Assembly: GCF_031877795.1 (NCBI RefSeq) | Contig: NC_133932.1 | Span: 76,683,937-76,747,936, forward strand | Length of the DNA: 64,000 nucleotides | Reading direction: 5' to 3' | Origin: Strix aluco | Taxonomy: Eukaryota > Chordata > Aves > Strigiformes > Strigidae | Shown here: positions 42,201-56,222 of the stretch, piece by piece | How the letters are laid out: each line of letters begins with the position of its first letter | Numbering within the stretch: position 1 is the first letter of the stretch | The notes under the pieces: model-generated | What the model was told of the DNA's origin: nothing | Seen by the model: only the letters and a program-made list of their open reading frames with translations | Databases searched by the model: none | Translations under genes and position numbers: made by a program

Positions 42201-45200
42201 CAACGCTCTGGCACCATCCCCACGGGTCGGTAGTTGAGGCAACAGCAGGGCTGTAACGTGTGCTTCTGACTTCAGGTTTCAGTTTCCTGGGGAAGGACCA
42301 TGCCAGGGTATTTCCTCTTTCCTCAGAGGTGTGGGGAGCAGAATCAGGACGGCGCTGGCCTGATGGTGCCTGGCCGTGTCAGGTGTCCAGCTTCAGTGTA
42401 TTGCCCAGTGCCGCAGGGATCCAGCTGCAGAGGTGGAGATCCAGATGAGTTTGGGGGTGCTTGAAGTGAGATGTGTTCACCTGTGTTCAAAAAGCTCATT
42501 GCAGGTTTTTAAATAGGTGTATGTCAAAGGCTTTATGAGTTCTTTTTTTAAGGAAATGTGTGTATGCATGTATGTGTGCACAGTCCATGGACATACATGT
42601 ATTTCAACCTAAACTTGATTTCTCTTAGGTGTATGTATAGTCAGGAGCATTGAATGGGATAGTGGGGCTATTCCAGGAGGGTTATACATCTTAAGTGCAC
42701 TGAGATAAGGAAACAGATTATTTCCAACACTTTCAGGATCCATCTATACAGTAAAGTCACAGGATTTTAGGACAAGTTGCTGAGGGAGGCTGGGAAGCTC
42801 CAGGATGCAAGAATAATTACTTGTGAGGAGTTGCACCCTCTGATAGAAATAAACACTCCCAGGATCTTTTAAAATAGGAAGTAACCTTAAATATGAACAC
42901 CACTGAATGCATCTGCAGCTTATTTAGCAGCTGCTTTCTACGCCCTATTTAACTGAATAAGGGATTACTTACAACTACGTCACATCCACATCAGATCCAA
43001 AGGAGCTTGCTCCTGGGGACCAAGGTCAAGCATAAGCTTTTAAGCAGATCCATAACCTGAGCATGCCATGCGTTACTTGATGCTTAGAGCTACACGTGCC
43101 CGCGTGATAGGCCACATCTGTGCCACTGTGAACTTTGTTGAAATAGAATTTGGAGTGCTGGCTTAGAGAAATAAAATCATTGAATTAGGAGGCCTAGTTT
43201 GTATAGTGAACTTTATTCTAACAGGACTGTGTTTTCATTCCAGCACAAACGTGTCCCATTGTGCTGGACGGTTTTGAATCAGAGACATTTCAGCGCATGT
43301 ATATTAAAGTCTGTAATTCAAAGGATTCATCGCCTCCCTACTCTCCTTCTCTGTGTCTGAAGGAGAAGGTCAAATCCCTGTCCAGATGGGACACCTGCAA
43401 CTGCATAGGATGAAAGGACATGTGGCCATGGAAAGCTCACTAGGCAAACTAGTGCATTATAGGCAAACAGACATGGTCCCCACTCTGGAAAACTCAACAC
43501 TACTTGAGTCAAAAAGAGAAAGGAACTGACAGTAGAAAGGTGAAAATAAATAATGCAATTGCTTAGGTACCAATTCAGCAGGCTTGGAAGGGCCAGAGTT
43601 TCTGGTCTGCTGAGGCCATGTTACATTACAGATGCAATAAGTACTGCACATGGGAACTTCTTAGGTGCGTTTAAATTCTATTTTGACTAGTTCTTGGTCA
43701 CAGATTTCCATCAGGGAACCACAGTTCCTTTTCCATAGGGAGTGAATAAGCCTGGTGCCTGGAGTCTCAAGCCACCTGACAGAGGTGCCTGAGTGAGGTG
43801 GTGTGAGTGTTCCTCTCCATGGTCCAGCAGCCCAGCAGAAAAGGCAGCCTGAGTTACTCACTGTCCTCTTGAAGTAGAAATGCCATAATAGCCATGACAA
43901 CTAATTAGGCACCTGGTCAGAGGTCTAAATGCAGGTCTTTAAAGCAGGGAGAGGACAAGATTAGGAAAGCTCCTATTTCTGTGAAAGGAGTCTTTGCTCA
44001 TGTAAAACTGTGCCAGTGGACTTTTCTAGCCATGAAGTGAGGAGAGTGTCATGGAAACACAGCAGGGTAGAAGGGAGGATGGGGAAAGAAGTGGGCAAGA
44101 GAAGTGACTTCTCAACATCTCTGTTGCTATCCACATACGCTGCAAATGTGCTGGATCCAGGTACTCCTGAATCTGGCTGGAGAAGTGGCTGCAGCGCTCC
44201 TGCAGAAGGCAAGCCCTCAAAACACAGGCTTCATTCCCAGTGTCCAAGTACCCCACTGAGTTGATTTAAACAAGTCAGCTGCAGGACTCTTGGCAGAGTG
44301 GGAGCCTCCGTGCCAGCACAGGACAGTGAATGGAAGCAAGAATGTGGCTCTGCTTCCTCCTCCTTCACTTCTGTTTCTCTTCCCACTGTTTCCCAGCACA
44401 CAGTGCCACTGTCTCCTTGCCCTCACTCAGGTGTTTGTTGACCACCATGGCACATGCAAACCTTCTCCATAAGGAGAAGACCCCCCATCCTGTGGGGTGA
44501 GGGTTACAAAGCTCAGTGGTGTCACAGCCTGGGAGTGCCAGGGCCACCTAAAGGCTGGGAGCCGGCTGGGGCTGTAGGCACAGCAGTGGGGAGAAAAACC
44601 TCCTGCTTGCAATGGCGGGGAGCTGCTGGCCGGCTGCACCAAGGGTATTCGTTTCTTGAGGTGGAGGTGGGTGCTACGCTGCCAAGCTCCCCACGCCCTG
44701 GCTTGCTGGTGGCCCCTCTCTTGGAGAACCCCTCGACCTGCTTGGAACCAGATCAGTTGCCCATGGAGGCTGTCCCCTCCCACCCCACAGAGGGTTGAGT
44801 AGGTCAGACCTAGGATCGAGTGATCAGTGTTGTGGTGCTTGACTCAGGAGGGTCTCATGACTCATTTGAAACTAAACCTGAGCTAATTAGGCCTTGAAGA
44901 CAGCAGGTCAGAAATATCCTGTTTGGCTCAAGGTGGCCATGGCAGGAGATCAGGACCAGGAAAGCTCACCTCTCCCCCTTCTGCACTTGGGCAGCTCCTC
45001 ACCTGGCACTCACTGCGAGGTTTGTGTTAGTTGGCTCAAACCCCGGCCAGGCATCCCCCTGCCCAACCCTGCCTCGTCTGCCGAGGGGTGACAGAGGAAG
45101 GATTTCCTGAATGCTTTTTCCTGCTTTATTTTCGTTTTGCCAAGAAGCCTGTTGCTTTGTGTTTGGCTCTCGTCATGTCATTGTTCCTCTGGATTAATCA

Positions 45201-47549
45201 CCCGAGCAGGTTCTCCCTGCAGGTGCTGGGCACCATTTGGGTTAACCCTACGTGCTCAGCCAAGTCAGCTCCGGCAGCAAGGGCAGAGCCTGCAGGGTCA
45301 GAGCCGTGTCCTTCGTATCACCAATGAGGACACAAAGCGAGACAGCCCCTGGCCCTTGCTTCTTTTCTGTCCCACCTTTCAGCAATGCTGCAAAGCCCAA
45401 ATTATATCCTTTCTGAAGACGGGGGACACCAGTCATTTAAATCTTTCCAATAAATTGGTAAAAATTAGTAATCACAATGGAAAAACTGAATAACACATTT
45501 CTATTCAGAGATCAAAGCAATGGAACAAGCACAGAGGCTCTCTTATTAAACAGTCATCAGCCCAATGTTATAATTAGCATTATATATATTATATAAAACA
45601 TTATACTTATAGAACATTATTTTTTCTCCCCTGGATGAGGCAGGCTGTTGCTATCATACTATCTTTATGATTTCTAACTTGGCTTCTGCAATGAAATAAA
45701 AAACCAGTCCTCACTTTGCAAACATGTGGTCATGCTTCTTAAATGAAATGGTGTGATGCTCAGAGTAGCGAGGCTGTAATTCAAGTTGCTGATCACAAAC
45801 TGCCAAAGTCATTTTTCTTTCAGGATATTGCCTTGCACTGAGCCTGAAGATTGACTTACAATTTGTTGGACCATGCAGGATATCTGTTACTGTTAGGAAG
45901 AGCGATTAGCAAACACTGGCAAGGCGTTCTCCTAAATAATAGGTTACTATTACTCACTGGTGAATTTAAATGAAAAGGTAAATATTACACACAACAAGCT
46001 TATCTGTATGCATGTTTTTCCTCTGTTGTTTATTATATATTTCTTAGTAGCAGATAAGAATTTTGAAGTTCTGTGAGCTGTAATTTAGAACCAACAAATC
46101 AAAGATCCTTATTAAAGGAGCTTCTGAGCATAGAAGCAGGTCTTCTCCTATTCAGAGCAGCATAGCCAGATGTTAAATTAGAAGGGCAGAAGTTTAAAAC
46201 ACTGAGTTAAATAGTATGTTTGCAGAAATTGTCCCCTTCAACTGAGATTGTATTTGTCTCGTCAATCATTTAAAAAAATTGAAAGTGCTATTTTTTTAAA
46301 GGGATTTTATGCTGCTTTGGCTACTTCCAGTTGACTCTCGTGGCTTCGGCTGTTGCTGTCCTGGTCCTGGATAGCAGCTGACTGAAAAGAGCTGTGCTAT
46401 GATGCTCAAAATAGTCATGCCAGCATTGCTCTTTGAAGATGTATTTTATCACCATGAACTAAGGCAATGACTAACTGGTCCCAAATTCTCCCATCAGTTG
46501 AGAAGCAGAGAAATGTTTGAGAATTGTTTTTCTAGTCAGACAATACACAAACTGGTGACATGGCTTTCTACAGAAGAGTGGCAGATGCCACAGAGAATGC
46601 TCTTAGACAAGTCGTCTTGCTTTTACAGGTGTACTACAGCACATGAGACCTGTTAGATGGTAGCCTTTAGAAAAGAGCCCTTAGCAGTCTGGCATTGAAG
46701 GGGAGGGCTTGAAATGATGGCATAGCTTGAATGTGCATGGGGGAAGTTGATAAGAGGTGGTGGAGACAACCTTACACTCATTAGCAACATCTCAAACCAT
46801 GAAGAGAGAATGTCCTTTCTCATGTTTCCTGCACAGATGCTAGAGATAATTCTGAGTCTATAAAACTTTGCTGGATATAGCTCTGTTTGCAGGATCTCAT
46901 TCCAGGTTTGAGGAGTGAGTACCTTCTTGTCCAATCTTCAGACTGATGCAGTTTGGAAAAAAAAAAACATGCCAAAGCAAAATTTCCTTCCATGTGGTCC
47001 TCTGTCAGCATAGATGTCTGCACCAGTGGGTGACATACACAATTTTCAGTTTAGAAATAGTTTTGAAATTTAGTGTGGGTGGGAGTAATGTATCTGTCTA
47101 CCTATGCTATTTATTCTCTTTAAATGAGCACTTGCCCTGTAATCTCGCTAAGAAGCACAGTTTAACTCAGCGGACACTCAACACTTACTGTTCCCTGTGA
47201 AACTTGTTGGCTCATAAGGGGCTGGAGCAACTTTTTGCTGTATAAATCTCAGTCTAGCGAGGCACCAAGTGATACGGTAAAGTGGGAAGTAATCCCAGCT
47301 CATGCTCAAACACATTTGCAGTTGTCATTCAGCAAAGTGCTTACATATTTTTTTCAATTTAATCTTATTGGATTTAATGGCATTTGGAATGTTCTTAATG
47401 ACTGTGCTAGAGCTGAGCAATCTTATGACTTAGAGCTTCAACCAAAGCCGCACAAAGACAAACCATGCAAACCTGCTCTCACCCTTGCACCCAGGCCCTG
47501 CATCTGCAATCCACGGCTCATCACAGACCTCAGTAAATGAGGACTGCAC

Positions 47550-47630
47550 CTCTCTGGTGGTCTTGAAAAGCAGGTTAGACAAACGTCTGCCAGGAATGGT
47601 TTAGGTATAGTTCGTCCTGGAAGAATGGCC
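47550..47630 (+). mobile_element. Old CR1 LINE 3' fragment
   Basis: 'ctggtggtcttgaaaagcag', 'gttagacaaacgtctgccag' and 'gaatggtttaggtatagttc' follow the older amniote CR1 3' end (the '...acaaacgtctgtcagggatggtttaggtat...' type). Only about 80 bp survive. Confidence 0.6.
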
Positions 47631-50227
47631 TTCTACAAGCAATCGCAACTCAATTTTCTGAGACTTCTCGGAAATTATGCTACATGGTGGTTAGACTATT
47701 ACATGGATGACAAGTACAGCTACTAGTTAGTAGTCAAAACCAATCATATTAATTACGCAGATTTTTCTGTAGCATTTAAACCTTTCTAAGTTTACCTAGA
47801 TATCTTTCCCAAGAAGAGAAGACTGGAGGAAAGAGAATGTTTTCCTATTGGGAAGAGAAGAATCCTTTTCAACTTATTCAGAGGACATACTTTCCATTCC
47901 ATTTTACCCGTTATTTCTCCCAAGGGTTGACACAGACAGAACAAAAGTCTAAATCACAAATAGCAATTGTAAGCCCCGCTTGGGCAGCTAAAAGTCAAAA
48001 ATGTATATCCTGTGCATACCACCCTAAGCTGCCACTTGGCTCTGGTGAAATTTACCCTGCAGTTCTGTTTCCATGGTAAAATCTCCATCTCATCAGCTGC
48101 TGGCCATAGTCATAGTCAGTCAAATCCAAATGCTTTTGTCCAAGCACCAGACCTGGTGGATTTCCCACAGAGACGCTTTCCCATCTATTTCACCTTGCAA
48201 GGAGAAGACCTAAGATTAAGCCTACCCCTTGCCTCATGTCCTACTTTGCTGCTGAATGCCTCGTTGAACTCATCTATGGCACCCTTCTCTAGGTAATAGT
48301 GGATGCTCAAGCCTCTTCACACCAGGGGTACAGTTACAACACGAGGGACTGTGAAAAACTGACTTAACCATCAGTCTGTAAGCTGGAATGACATTTTGGG
48401 AGGTAAGAGAAGGGTGGCACAGAGAGAGTTGCACCCATAAATCATCTAACTGCAGATAAAAAGGGGCTTTCAGCACCCGAAATCTTGTGATTTTGTCAGT
48501 GAGATAGCTTTAGTTTGGAGTCAAGCTTATATCACCTCTTAAAATTTATTATCTTGGCTCCTACTATAATCAGCAGAAATTTTGTTGATGCAGTCAAGAG
48601 AGCCTGGAGGATGATTCAGATGCCCTGCCAGCATGGGTGGGCTTCAGTTCACTTAATGTTGGTTCCTCCTGCCATTTGATACTCTGGGGCAGATGAGACA
48701 TCTGCAGGGGCCTGGCAGACATGATGCAAGACAGAGGAAGCCCATGTTCTCTTTGGTGCAGCAATGGGATGCCAACCGAGATATTCCACAATACCTAAAA
48801 TAGCATTAGACACCTGCTTTTAGGCAACTCAATCCTGCTTTTAGAGAGATTAATTATTTCTAGATTCATCAATTATGCACGCTATATCTCCATGAACTGG
48901 AGTGAACCGACCTCTCACGTTGATGCGTGGATCCAGGTGTTCTCACCTGGAATTGAATTTCCTTCCCCAGCAGGATTAAGTGGCTGCTGCAGGAGGGTGA
49001 GGGTCTCCCAGCAGTGCCGTGTCTTCTGTCAGCCCCATGTGATTACTCTGGATGTGCTGAGCTGTACTTAGGCCACTGTGCCCTGCCTGTAGTGTCTTGA
49101 AGATGGCTGGTAGGATGGTGTCAGTATGGTCAGTGCCAGGGGCACTCTGATGTCTCTGGGAAGGGGAGAGCCAGAGTCTGCACTGATGTTGTTTGCAAGA
49201 CTTGTCACATCTGATGGCTGCGGTGGCTTCACCGCTGGTTCGCAGGGGCAGCACTGATTTGCTCTGTGCTGATTTTGCACTACATACTGCTTTGCAGCTT
49301 GAAAAGTGTATCGGTAGCTGACGCTGAAATTTCCATTTTTTATCTTACAGTTCTCTGACCTGGTGATCCTGTCAAAGGAATACGAGCTGCGTCTGCTGAT
49401 ACTAACAGCACCCGTCACAGATCCCCCAGCCCTTTCTTACTAGTTAGAGCTGGGTTGCTAGGTTTTTGTATTTTTACTACCAACCCAGTCTCTCCAAGAG
49501 AGATTTGTCAATTTTATTTCAATATTCAGTGGTTTGAAATTCTTTTTTTGGTATCAGCATAGACTTTGCAGCGTGGCACCCTGTGCACCAAGAGTCTGTA
49601 TAATTCAGATAAAATTTATCATTGGAGTACACAGGCTTTGTCTGTCAGTCTTTTTGGGTGAAAGCAAACTCTACCACGCTTCTGTGCACAGTAGTAAAGG
49701 AGTAGGGACAGCAGACAGCAAGAGAAATCTTGACCTGCACTAGAGTCCTGACAGGCAGGGCTAAACTGAAGAAATTAATGGACTTCTTCCCCAGGCAAAC
49801 TTAATTGTTTACTGTGTCTTCTCTCACTTTGCAAAGAGATTCACTTGACAAATATACAGAATTGTCTTTTCATGTAAGTACTCTGAAATACTCTATGTGA
49901 GCTTGTATTTCCATTAGGAGACAGCCATTCACATAGTTCCAATCTCTTAATTTATCTCAGTGAGCAGGTGTAAGGATAACAAACTCCCTTCAATAAACCC
50001 CTAATGCCATGTTGCCATTTCATGTCAGGCGAGGAGCAGCAGGGATAAAAGGAAACCTTGGTGCCAAGATGATGAAAGCTTTCCATTGTCAGCTCCAGAC
50101 ACAACCATGTGAACAGTACAGGAGAGCAAAGACTACACAAACTCAGATGGGTTTGGGTAAACTTGTTATTTGAGATCCCTGAACCTCATCCCAGCTGTTT
50201 CAAAAATGGAAGCTTTAAATGAACAGT

Positions 50228-50246
50228 TTTATATATATATATATAT
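50228..50246. repeat. (TA)n microsatellite
   Basis: Alternating TA tract, about 9 units. Confidence 0.8.
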
Positions 50247-53200
50247 TAACAGGCAATAAACATCTAGAGCATTTTTGTATTTGCAGATAAATGCAAACTT
50301 ATCTTCTCTCACTAAAATAATCCTTTAATTTAAGGGGATAAATTCCGCTCCCCGTTAGCCAGTTTTCAAACTCAACTCACCAGGTATAATACAAGGGATT
50401 CCCTGGCATCAAAATTCAGAAGCATAATTTAAAAGAGCAGTTATAGTGCAAACCAGGAAGCTAAAAGCACAGAAACATTCTGGATATGTGCAGGCTTTCC
50501 AGGACAGCAAATTTTCTTCCCCTGGTACTTGATTCCTTTGAACCAATTCACAAGTTAACACTGGTTGGAGAAGAAAGAAGTAGCAACTCCTTTAGAAAAA
50601 AAAAAAAAAAATCCTTCATTTGGTGTTTCAGAAGATTCTATAGCTATAGTGAGATTCTCATAAAGAACTCCCCCTTCAGTCTGTAGAAAGGAGATGGGGA
50701 CAGAAGGGTTCATACACGGACAGCATAAGGGTATGGATCCTTCCAGAGCCCCAGGCACAAGTCCGGACCATCCTCATTCCCTGGCTCTCAGCTTCTCGAC
50801 AACACTTAACTATCCATGTTCAGCACATACTTAACTTCCAGTGGGATGAGTCTGCTCATGGTGTTAAGATATTGAATTTCTTTGTTGGTGGCACTTAAAT
50901 ATAGGTTTAAGATTTAGAGCACCATGTACTGCCCTGAGGCCAGTTGGGGTGGTCCCTCAAGAGCATCCAGTTCCTCCCATCACTGTGAGTTACCAACAAA
51001 TGTCTAAGAAAAGGGCCTGCCAGGGGGGACACGAGCAGCCACTCCTGTCACTGACCTGCAAACCTGGCACAGAATCAGTAAGGTGTGAACATCACCATGC
51101 TCTCGCGACACCCCCAGCGCCTGTGTGACATTGCAGGATCTGTCCAGCAAGGACTGAAAAAAAAAAAAATGTTGCAAGTGCCTTTGTGATAGACACCTCT
51201 GTGCGTGCACGGCAGGAGGACCCACAGCTGGGTGAGAATTACATCCATCAGCAATGGGCAGGCATGCCAGGCTGCTCGCCACCTCCCAAAACCTGCAGAT
51301 ACAGGAGGAAGCCTCAGCTTCCAGCAGCGGAAGACCTTTACTGATGGGGACATGCAGGGTCCAGCACTGACCATGTTCAAATCCAAGTGATAAATCAGTG
51401 ATGCCCCAAACACCCACCTACAAACATCTCACTCAGCATGGGAACAACAGGAAACTGCGGTCAAAGAGGGTACAGCTGCCTGAACTCACACAGACATTGG
51501 ATATACCCACAGTAACTAATATTACAGAAATAATGTGTTTAAAAGCCAGTGTTACCACACAGAGTTATGCAAGTTACAATTACCCATTTTGCAAAAAGTT
51601 GAGCCATAATTATTACAAGTCTTGTCCATAGTAGATGATGTCTCTTGTCTCTGCTCCTGTCTTTTCCTTTTGGCTAGATCATGTTTTAGACAGACTTTGC
51701 TGAAGATCGAGCTGCTACCAACTGAACCAAGATGACTGTCTGGAGTTGCTGAAATGTTAGATCAAGGACCTGGGCCAAATAATACATATTATAAACAAAC
51801 CTAATACTACAAAGCTCAGTACTTGTTTATTTATTTTTTAAAGTCTTTATAGTTGGCAGTTGTTGTAGGGAAAAACAGCTCGGCTCACATGGTACTACCA
51901 CTAACCACATTCTTTAGAAGAGCTACGTTGCAGAACAGCTGATAATTAAAACCAAAATAAGACTATTATTCTTCCAAGTGAATTTCATAACTTGTGCATG
52001 GATAACTGCATAGGAAAGCATTTATTATATAGCACCCACAATGACATTTTCCATGTGAAACAGCTGGAGAAGGCTCCTTGCAATCTTAGCAATACATTTC
52101 AGTATTTGACCAGAAAGAGAAATAACACAAAAGCGTCCATACAATGGCATAGCATTCTTCTGGAGATAGCCAAGTAATAATTTCCCCACAGAAAGCATCA
52201 CTCAGAGCAGGTCACCTCCATGCACGCAGGGATGAGCATCACTCTCTACCACCCAAGCATACGAGAGCAGAAAGCCAGTGCACCTGCCAGCAACAACAAG
52301 CTTGCAGACAGGCAGGTTAGAGCTCTGGGACAGAGGAGAGCATGAGTAAGGGACACAAAACCGGGTTTGTAACACCACATGTAATTGCCCGGGATTGCTA
52401 CCGCTGTAGTGCTGGATTAGCCTGTGTTGTGTGGCAGTATACAGTTACACATGCTACATATTTCACTTGATAATTTCCTACACAGCACAGCCACCCCTCC
52501 TCTGAGCTTCTGTCTGCACTGAAATGCTGTAATCGTGGTCCTTAAACAGCTTTTAAAATAATTGTCTTTTTTCCTAAGGAAGCTTGAATACCGAGACCCC
52601 AGCTCTCCACCTGGGACCACATCCTCAGAGGGGAGCAGACCAACAGAGGAGTTGCAGGGCCCATCACGGCTTAAAATGCATGATGTGATCCCTCTTCTTT
52701 TTGGTGGTGCTGGCGTGGAATAGTTTTAACCTTGCTGTGATAGTTGTCCTGAAATATCTTTTCTGAGTAGCCTTACAAAAGCTGCCAGGCAAATCTTTAT
52801 AGCTTTAAGTATTACTGGTACTTTCCAGATAACGTAATTCTGCTTTCTCTGGGCCATTCCTAACAATCACACGCATGCTGCATGACTGCAGAGGCAGCAG
52901 GACAACAAAAACTTTGCCAAGATCAACTATGTCCCTGAAGCCAAGATCCTGGGACTTCTTGCCTCTCACCTCCACAAAACATACTGATACAGTAGGTGAA
53001 ATTAAGGAAATGTGTCAAGATTCAAGTGTCCCTCTGACAAAAAAAATGCCAAAACTCTCCCTTCAAGCAGTCAAACTTTGCTTTACCTCCCCAAAAGGCA
53101 GCAAAGCCCAATTTGTGCTTCTGCAGACCAAGACCAGGAACACTTTTTGATGTCCTAAAGATATCATGAGGGGTACATTGCCAGCAGCTCCCTCTTTAGT

Positions 53201-53454
53201 GAGCTAGGAAGGACTGAACGATGACTTCTGACTGGAAGAAAGCTGTTTGTTAAATATCCAGATTGCAATCCTTTTAGACTTTTAAGGAGCAAAGTCAGTA
53301 CCCTATTCCTACCTGAGAGACAGGCAGCACAGGTTTGCCTGTGAAGCAGGTGCCTATCAGATAGAGCAGGTAAATCAGCACTGAATTAACAGCTCATTTA
53401 TAGCTCTGGACAGCAGTTACAAAGATGTGATGATAGATGTGGGAGCTGAATAGA

Positions 53455-53476
53455 TTTTTTTTTTTTTTTTTTTTTT
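53455..53476. repeat. Poly(T) tract
   Basis: About 22 consecutive T. Confidence 0.85.
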
Positions 53477-53960
53477 ACAAATAAACATTACTAGTGACTC
53501 AGGATTAAATTCTGCAGTTTTTGCTTAGACAAACCTGCTGAGCTTTCAAATATATTGCAGCATGCAGATGTTGATTAAATCCAAGCAAAACTTGAGGCTT
53601 CAGACTATCCCTTTCACTCCCAAACTCATTCTATAAATGAAAAAAAAAAAAGCAAAAGCAGAATACCAAATTCACAAGAGCCCTCTTACAGCTAAACCTG
53701 GAGAAATGATAAAATATTATATTTCTCACAGTCAAAGGCAAAAATCCCACTGACTCAAACAACATAGAAATTTACCTTATGGTCACTATTTGACATTTAA
53801 ACTATGATTTCAATAAAGTCATCAAGAGTCTGTGGACTAATTCAGGCACAGAGCTGCTTTGATTTGCATTAGATTTTTGATTTTCATGCACAATAGTTAA
53901 GGAAACAGACATTGTACTGCCCTTTGTATTTGCAAGGCCAGGTTTGTTAAAAACCATAGT

Positions 53961-54050
53961 GTTTAGTGGTGGACTTGGCAGTATTAGGTTAACGGTTGGA
54001 CCCAGTGATCTTAAGGGTCTTTTCCAACCTAAATGATTCTATGATTCTAA
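53961..54050 (+). mobile_element. CR1 LINE 3' terminus
   Basis: 'gtttagtggtggacttggca' to 'ggtcttttccaacctaaatg' and the terminal 'attctatgattct' octamer repeat mark the intact 3' end of a CR1 copy. Only the last 90 bp are present. Confidence 0.9.
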
Positions 54051-56165
54051 GGTGGCTTACAAGTCAATAGAGACTCTTCCATTGGCTGTTTTTAATAAGG
54101 TCAATTTATTTCTAATAATAGTCTGCAAAGACTAATTTCTAAATACTTAATTCCTGTTGCAAAACGAATTGCTTAACTGTAATATTGCTTGAGCTACTCA
54201 ATAGTCATTCCTTTGAAATTACTTCAAATCCATTTTTATCTTCCTTCTAGAGAGACACCTGATTTTTCACAAGTGGAAGAGAAGCAAGGAGACTCTAATC
54301 AGACCTTGCATTCAAGTTATTCAGGCATTTAATCATCCTTCACCATGACAAAACTCTCTCTGGCTTCAGCAGCTTTACCTGAACAAAAACTCACAGGATT
54401 TAATCCTGGGCAAATACTATTACAATGGGATAAAACTAAGTGTCCCACAAAACATACAAACAAAGCTGTTAAAAAAGCCCTGCCAGTTTTATCTCTGTAT
54501 GGTGGTAACTAGTCAACCAAAGTCTGTAGCACTGGGAGTGGTGTGTTTATCCTTAACAAAGCCAGCCTGAGTTGGTCCCTCATTTGTGTGTATAGTAACC
54601 AGCCCCAAACAGATTGAGTAAAGGCAGCCCTGCTGTAAAACGTCTAGTTCAGTAAATTAAGACCATCACATTCTTTGCTCTATAAAAAGCCCCATGGAAT
54701 TAGTTCAAGATGTCTTTCCTTGCCATAAGGAAAAAATAGCAGATGGCATTGAGTCCTTCTTTGAGCAACCGGCTGAGAAATGGCAGAGGGACAACAGGAG
54801 GTAAGACAACACCCCGTGGCAAGGCAGAGGGCTCCTCAGCAAAGAGGTAAAATTCTTCCCAAGCTTTGAGAGAGTTCAGATGAAAGTTCAGCGTTAATGA
54901 CTTCTTTCCACAGGGAGCAGTGGATCTCCAAACGGGCGGGGTGAATCAGCAGATGAGAAAGAGGTGGCACCAAGGGAAAAACCCGTCCCTGGTAAAAACA
55001 GTGCTGTCCAAATACAGAGATTAACAAGGAAATTCAAACTAAAACAATCCCTTGAAGGCAAACAGCTTCAGATTTTGAAAAATTAACTACAGAAAGCTTG
55101 AAGACATCCCCAAAACTCATTGCTGAGGGGAGCAGAAGCATGTGGCTTCATCATAACACAGGAGTTAATTAGCTACAAAAAGAATCCATGAGTGTTTTAT
55201 ATTGTCTCTGCTGTCAGTATGTGAATACAGGGGCAAAGGATCTGTTTCACCCATGACTTGATGCAAATGCATGTTTCACATCCAGCGGTGCCAGATGTTG
55301 TGTCTCCCTGTTCCCTCCACTGCCTTCCCTCTGCAGTTGTACCTCTCTAACCAGTCTCCTCACGCAAGTGCACGGTATCTAAGTGACCCGCGTTCACTTA
55401 CATAAGGGGTCTTTTCTAGGACAGCAGACACATACAGAAGCTGGACAAAAACCTCAGCAAGGAAATTACTAGAGGAAAAAAAGCCGAAACTGTTACTTTT
55501 GGTATTACAGAGTATGTGCTTAAATAACACTCAGGGCTCTTGACTTAAAGACAAGTGAATGGAGGTCCTATTCAGACCACCCAAAGCCAAATTTTGACTC
55601 ACCTACCTCCTTGCTTTTCCTTCACGGCAGGAAGAGCCCTTGCTCAACAGATCACACAGGTGGACACAAAGTACAGAGCACATCTATTCTCACACAAACA
55701 AGGCTCTGTAGTGTAATCCAGAACAGCCTAAATAACAGAGAATGGTTAGAGGGTGGAAATAAACACTCAATTTATAGTCCCATTCATCACCACCTTGGTT
55801 TCTGCAGTGAGCCCAAGTGATGCAGCACTGGTTTCCCCCAACAGCTTTGCTACTGAGCTGCAGCACTTGCACTGCCAAGGAAGGACAGAGCAGGCATTAA
55901 ACACATGACACATGGCTAATGGCAGTCAGGAGCCGCTGGCAAGGTGGGTGCAGCCTGGTGTCTCTCTTCACAGCATAAAATCCTGGAGCGTTTCTTCGTT
56001 CTTCCATGCTCCTGAACGCGAGGATCCCCTATGTGGTAGCACAGTTTTAAATAATTACTTATCCGGCAACACTCTGCTCCCTTGAGATGTGCGTCATCTC
56101 ATTGTATGTGCAAACAAGGTTAAGTCTGATTAACTTAACATGCAACATTAAAGAAAAAAAGAATG
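54051..56165. other. Intergenic, no supported gene
   Basis: Unique AT-rich sequence with no recognised gene, RNA or repeat. Confidence 0.45.
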
Positions 56166-56222
56166 CTTTCGTCAAGCATTGGAACAGGCTGCCCAGGGAA
56201 GTGGTTGAGTCGCCATCGCCAA
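56166..56222 (+). mobile_element. CR1 LINE fragment (57 bp)
   Basis: 'gtcaagcattggaacaggct' plus 'gcccagggaagtggttgag' is an internal slice of the CR1 3' region, nearly identical to the corresponding part of the copy at 6330-6380. Both ends are missing. Confidence 0.8.

Larger units (their letters stand above)
37077..47549. other. Intergenic, no supported gene
   Basis: About 10 kb of unique-looking sequence, moderately GC-rich between 40 and 45.4 kb. Many short open frames appear on both strands, none with recognisable domains or paired splice sites. Contains the simple repeats listed separately. Nothing else could be supported. Confidence 0.5.
47631..53959. other. Intergenic, no supported gene
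   Basis: No exon or RNA gene recognised. A minus-strand open frame at 49418-49068 (117 codons) has protein-like stretches but no known family and no convincing splice context. Simple repeats: (TA)n at about 50228-50246, and poly(T) at about 53455-53476. Confidence 0.45.

Noticed and set aside
46653-47023. Two overlapping minus-strand open frames at 46.7-47.0 kb
   Set aside because: Unrelated frames over the same sequence, no known motif and no splice support.
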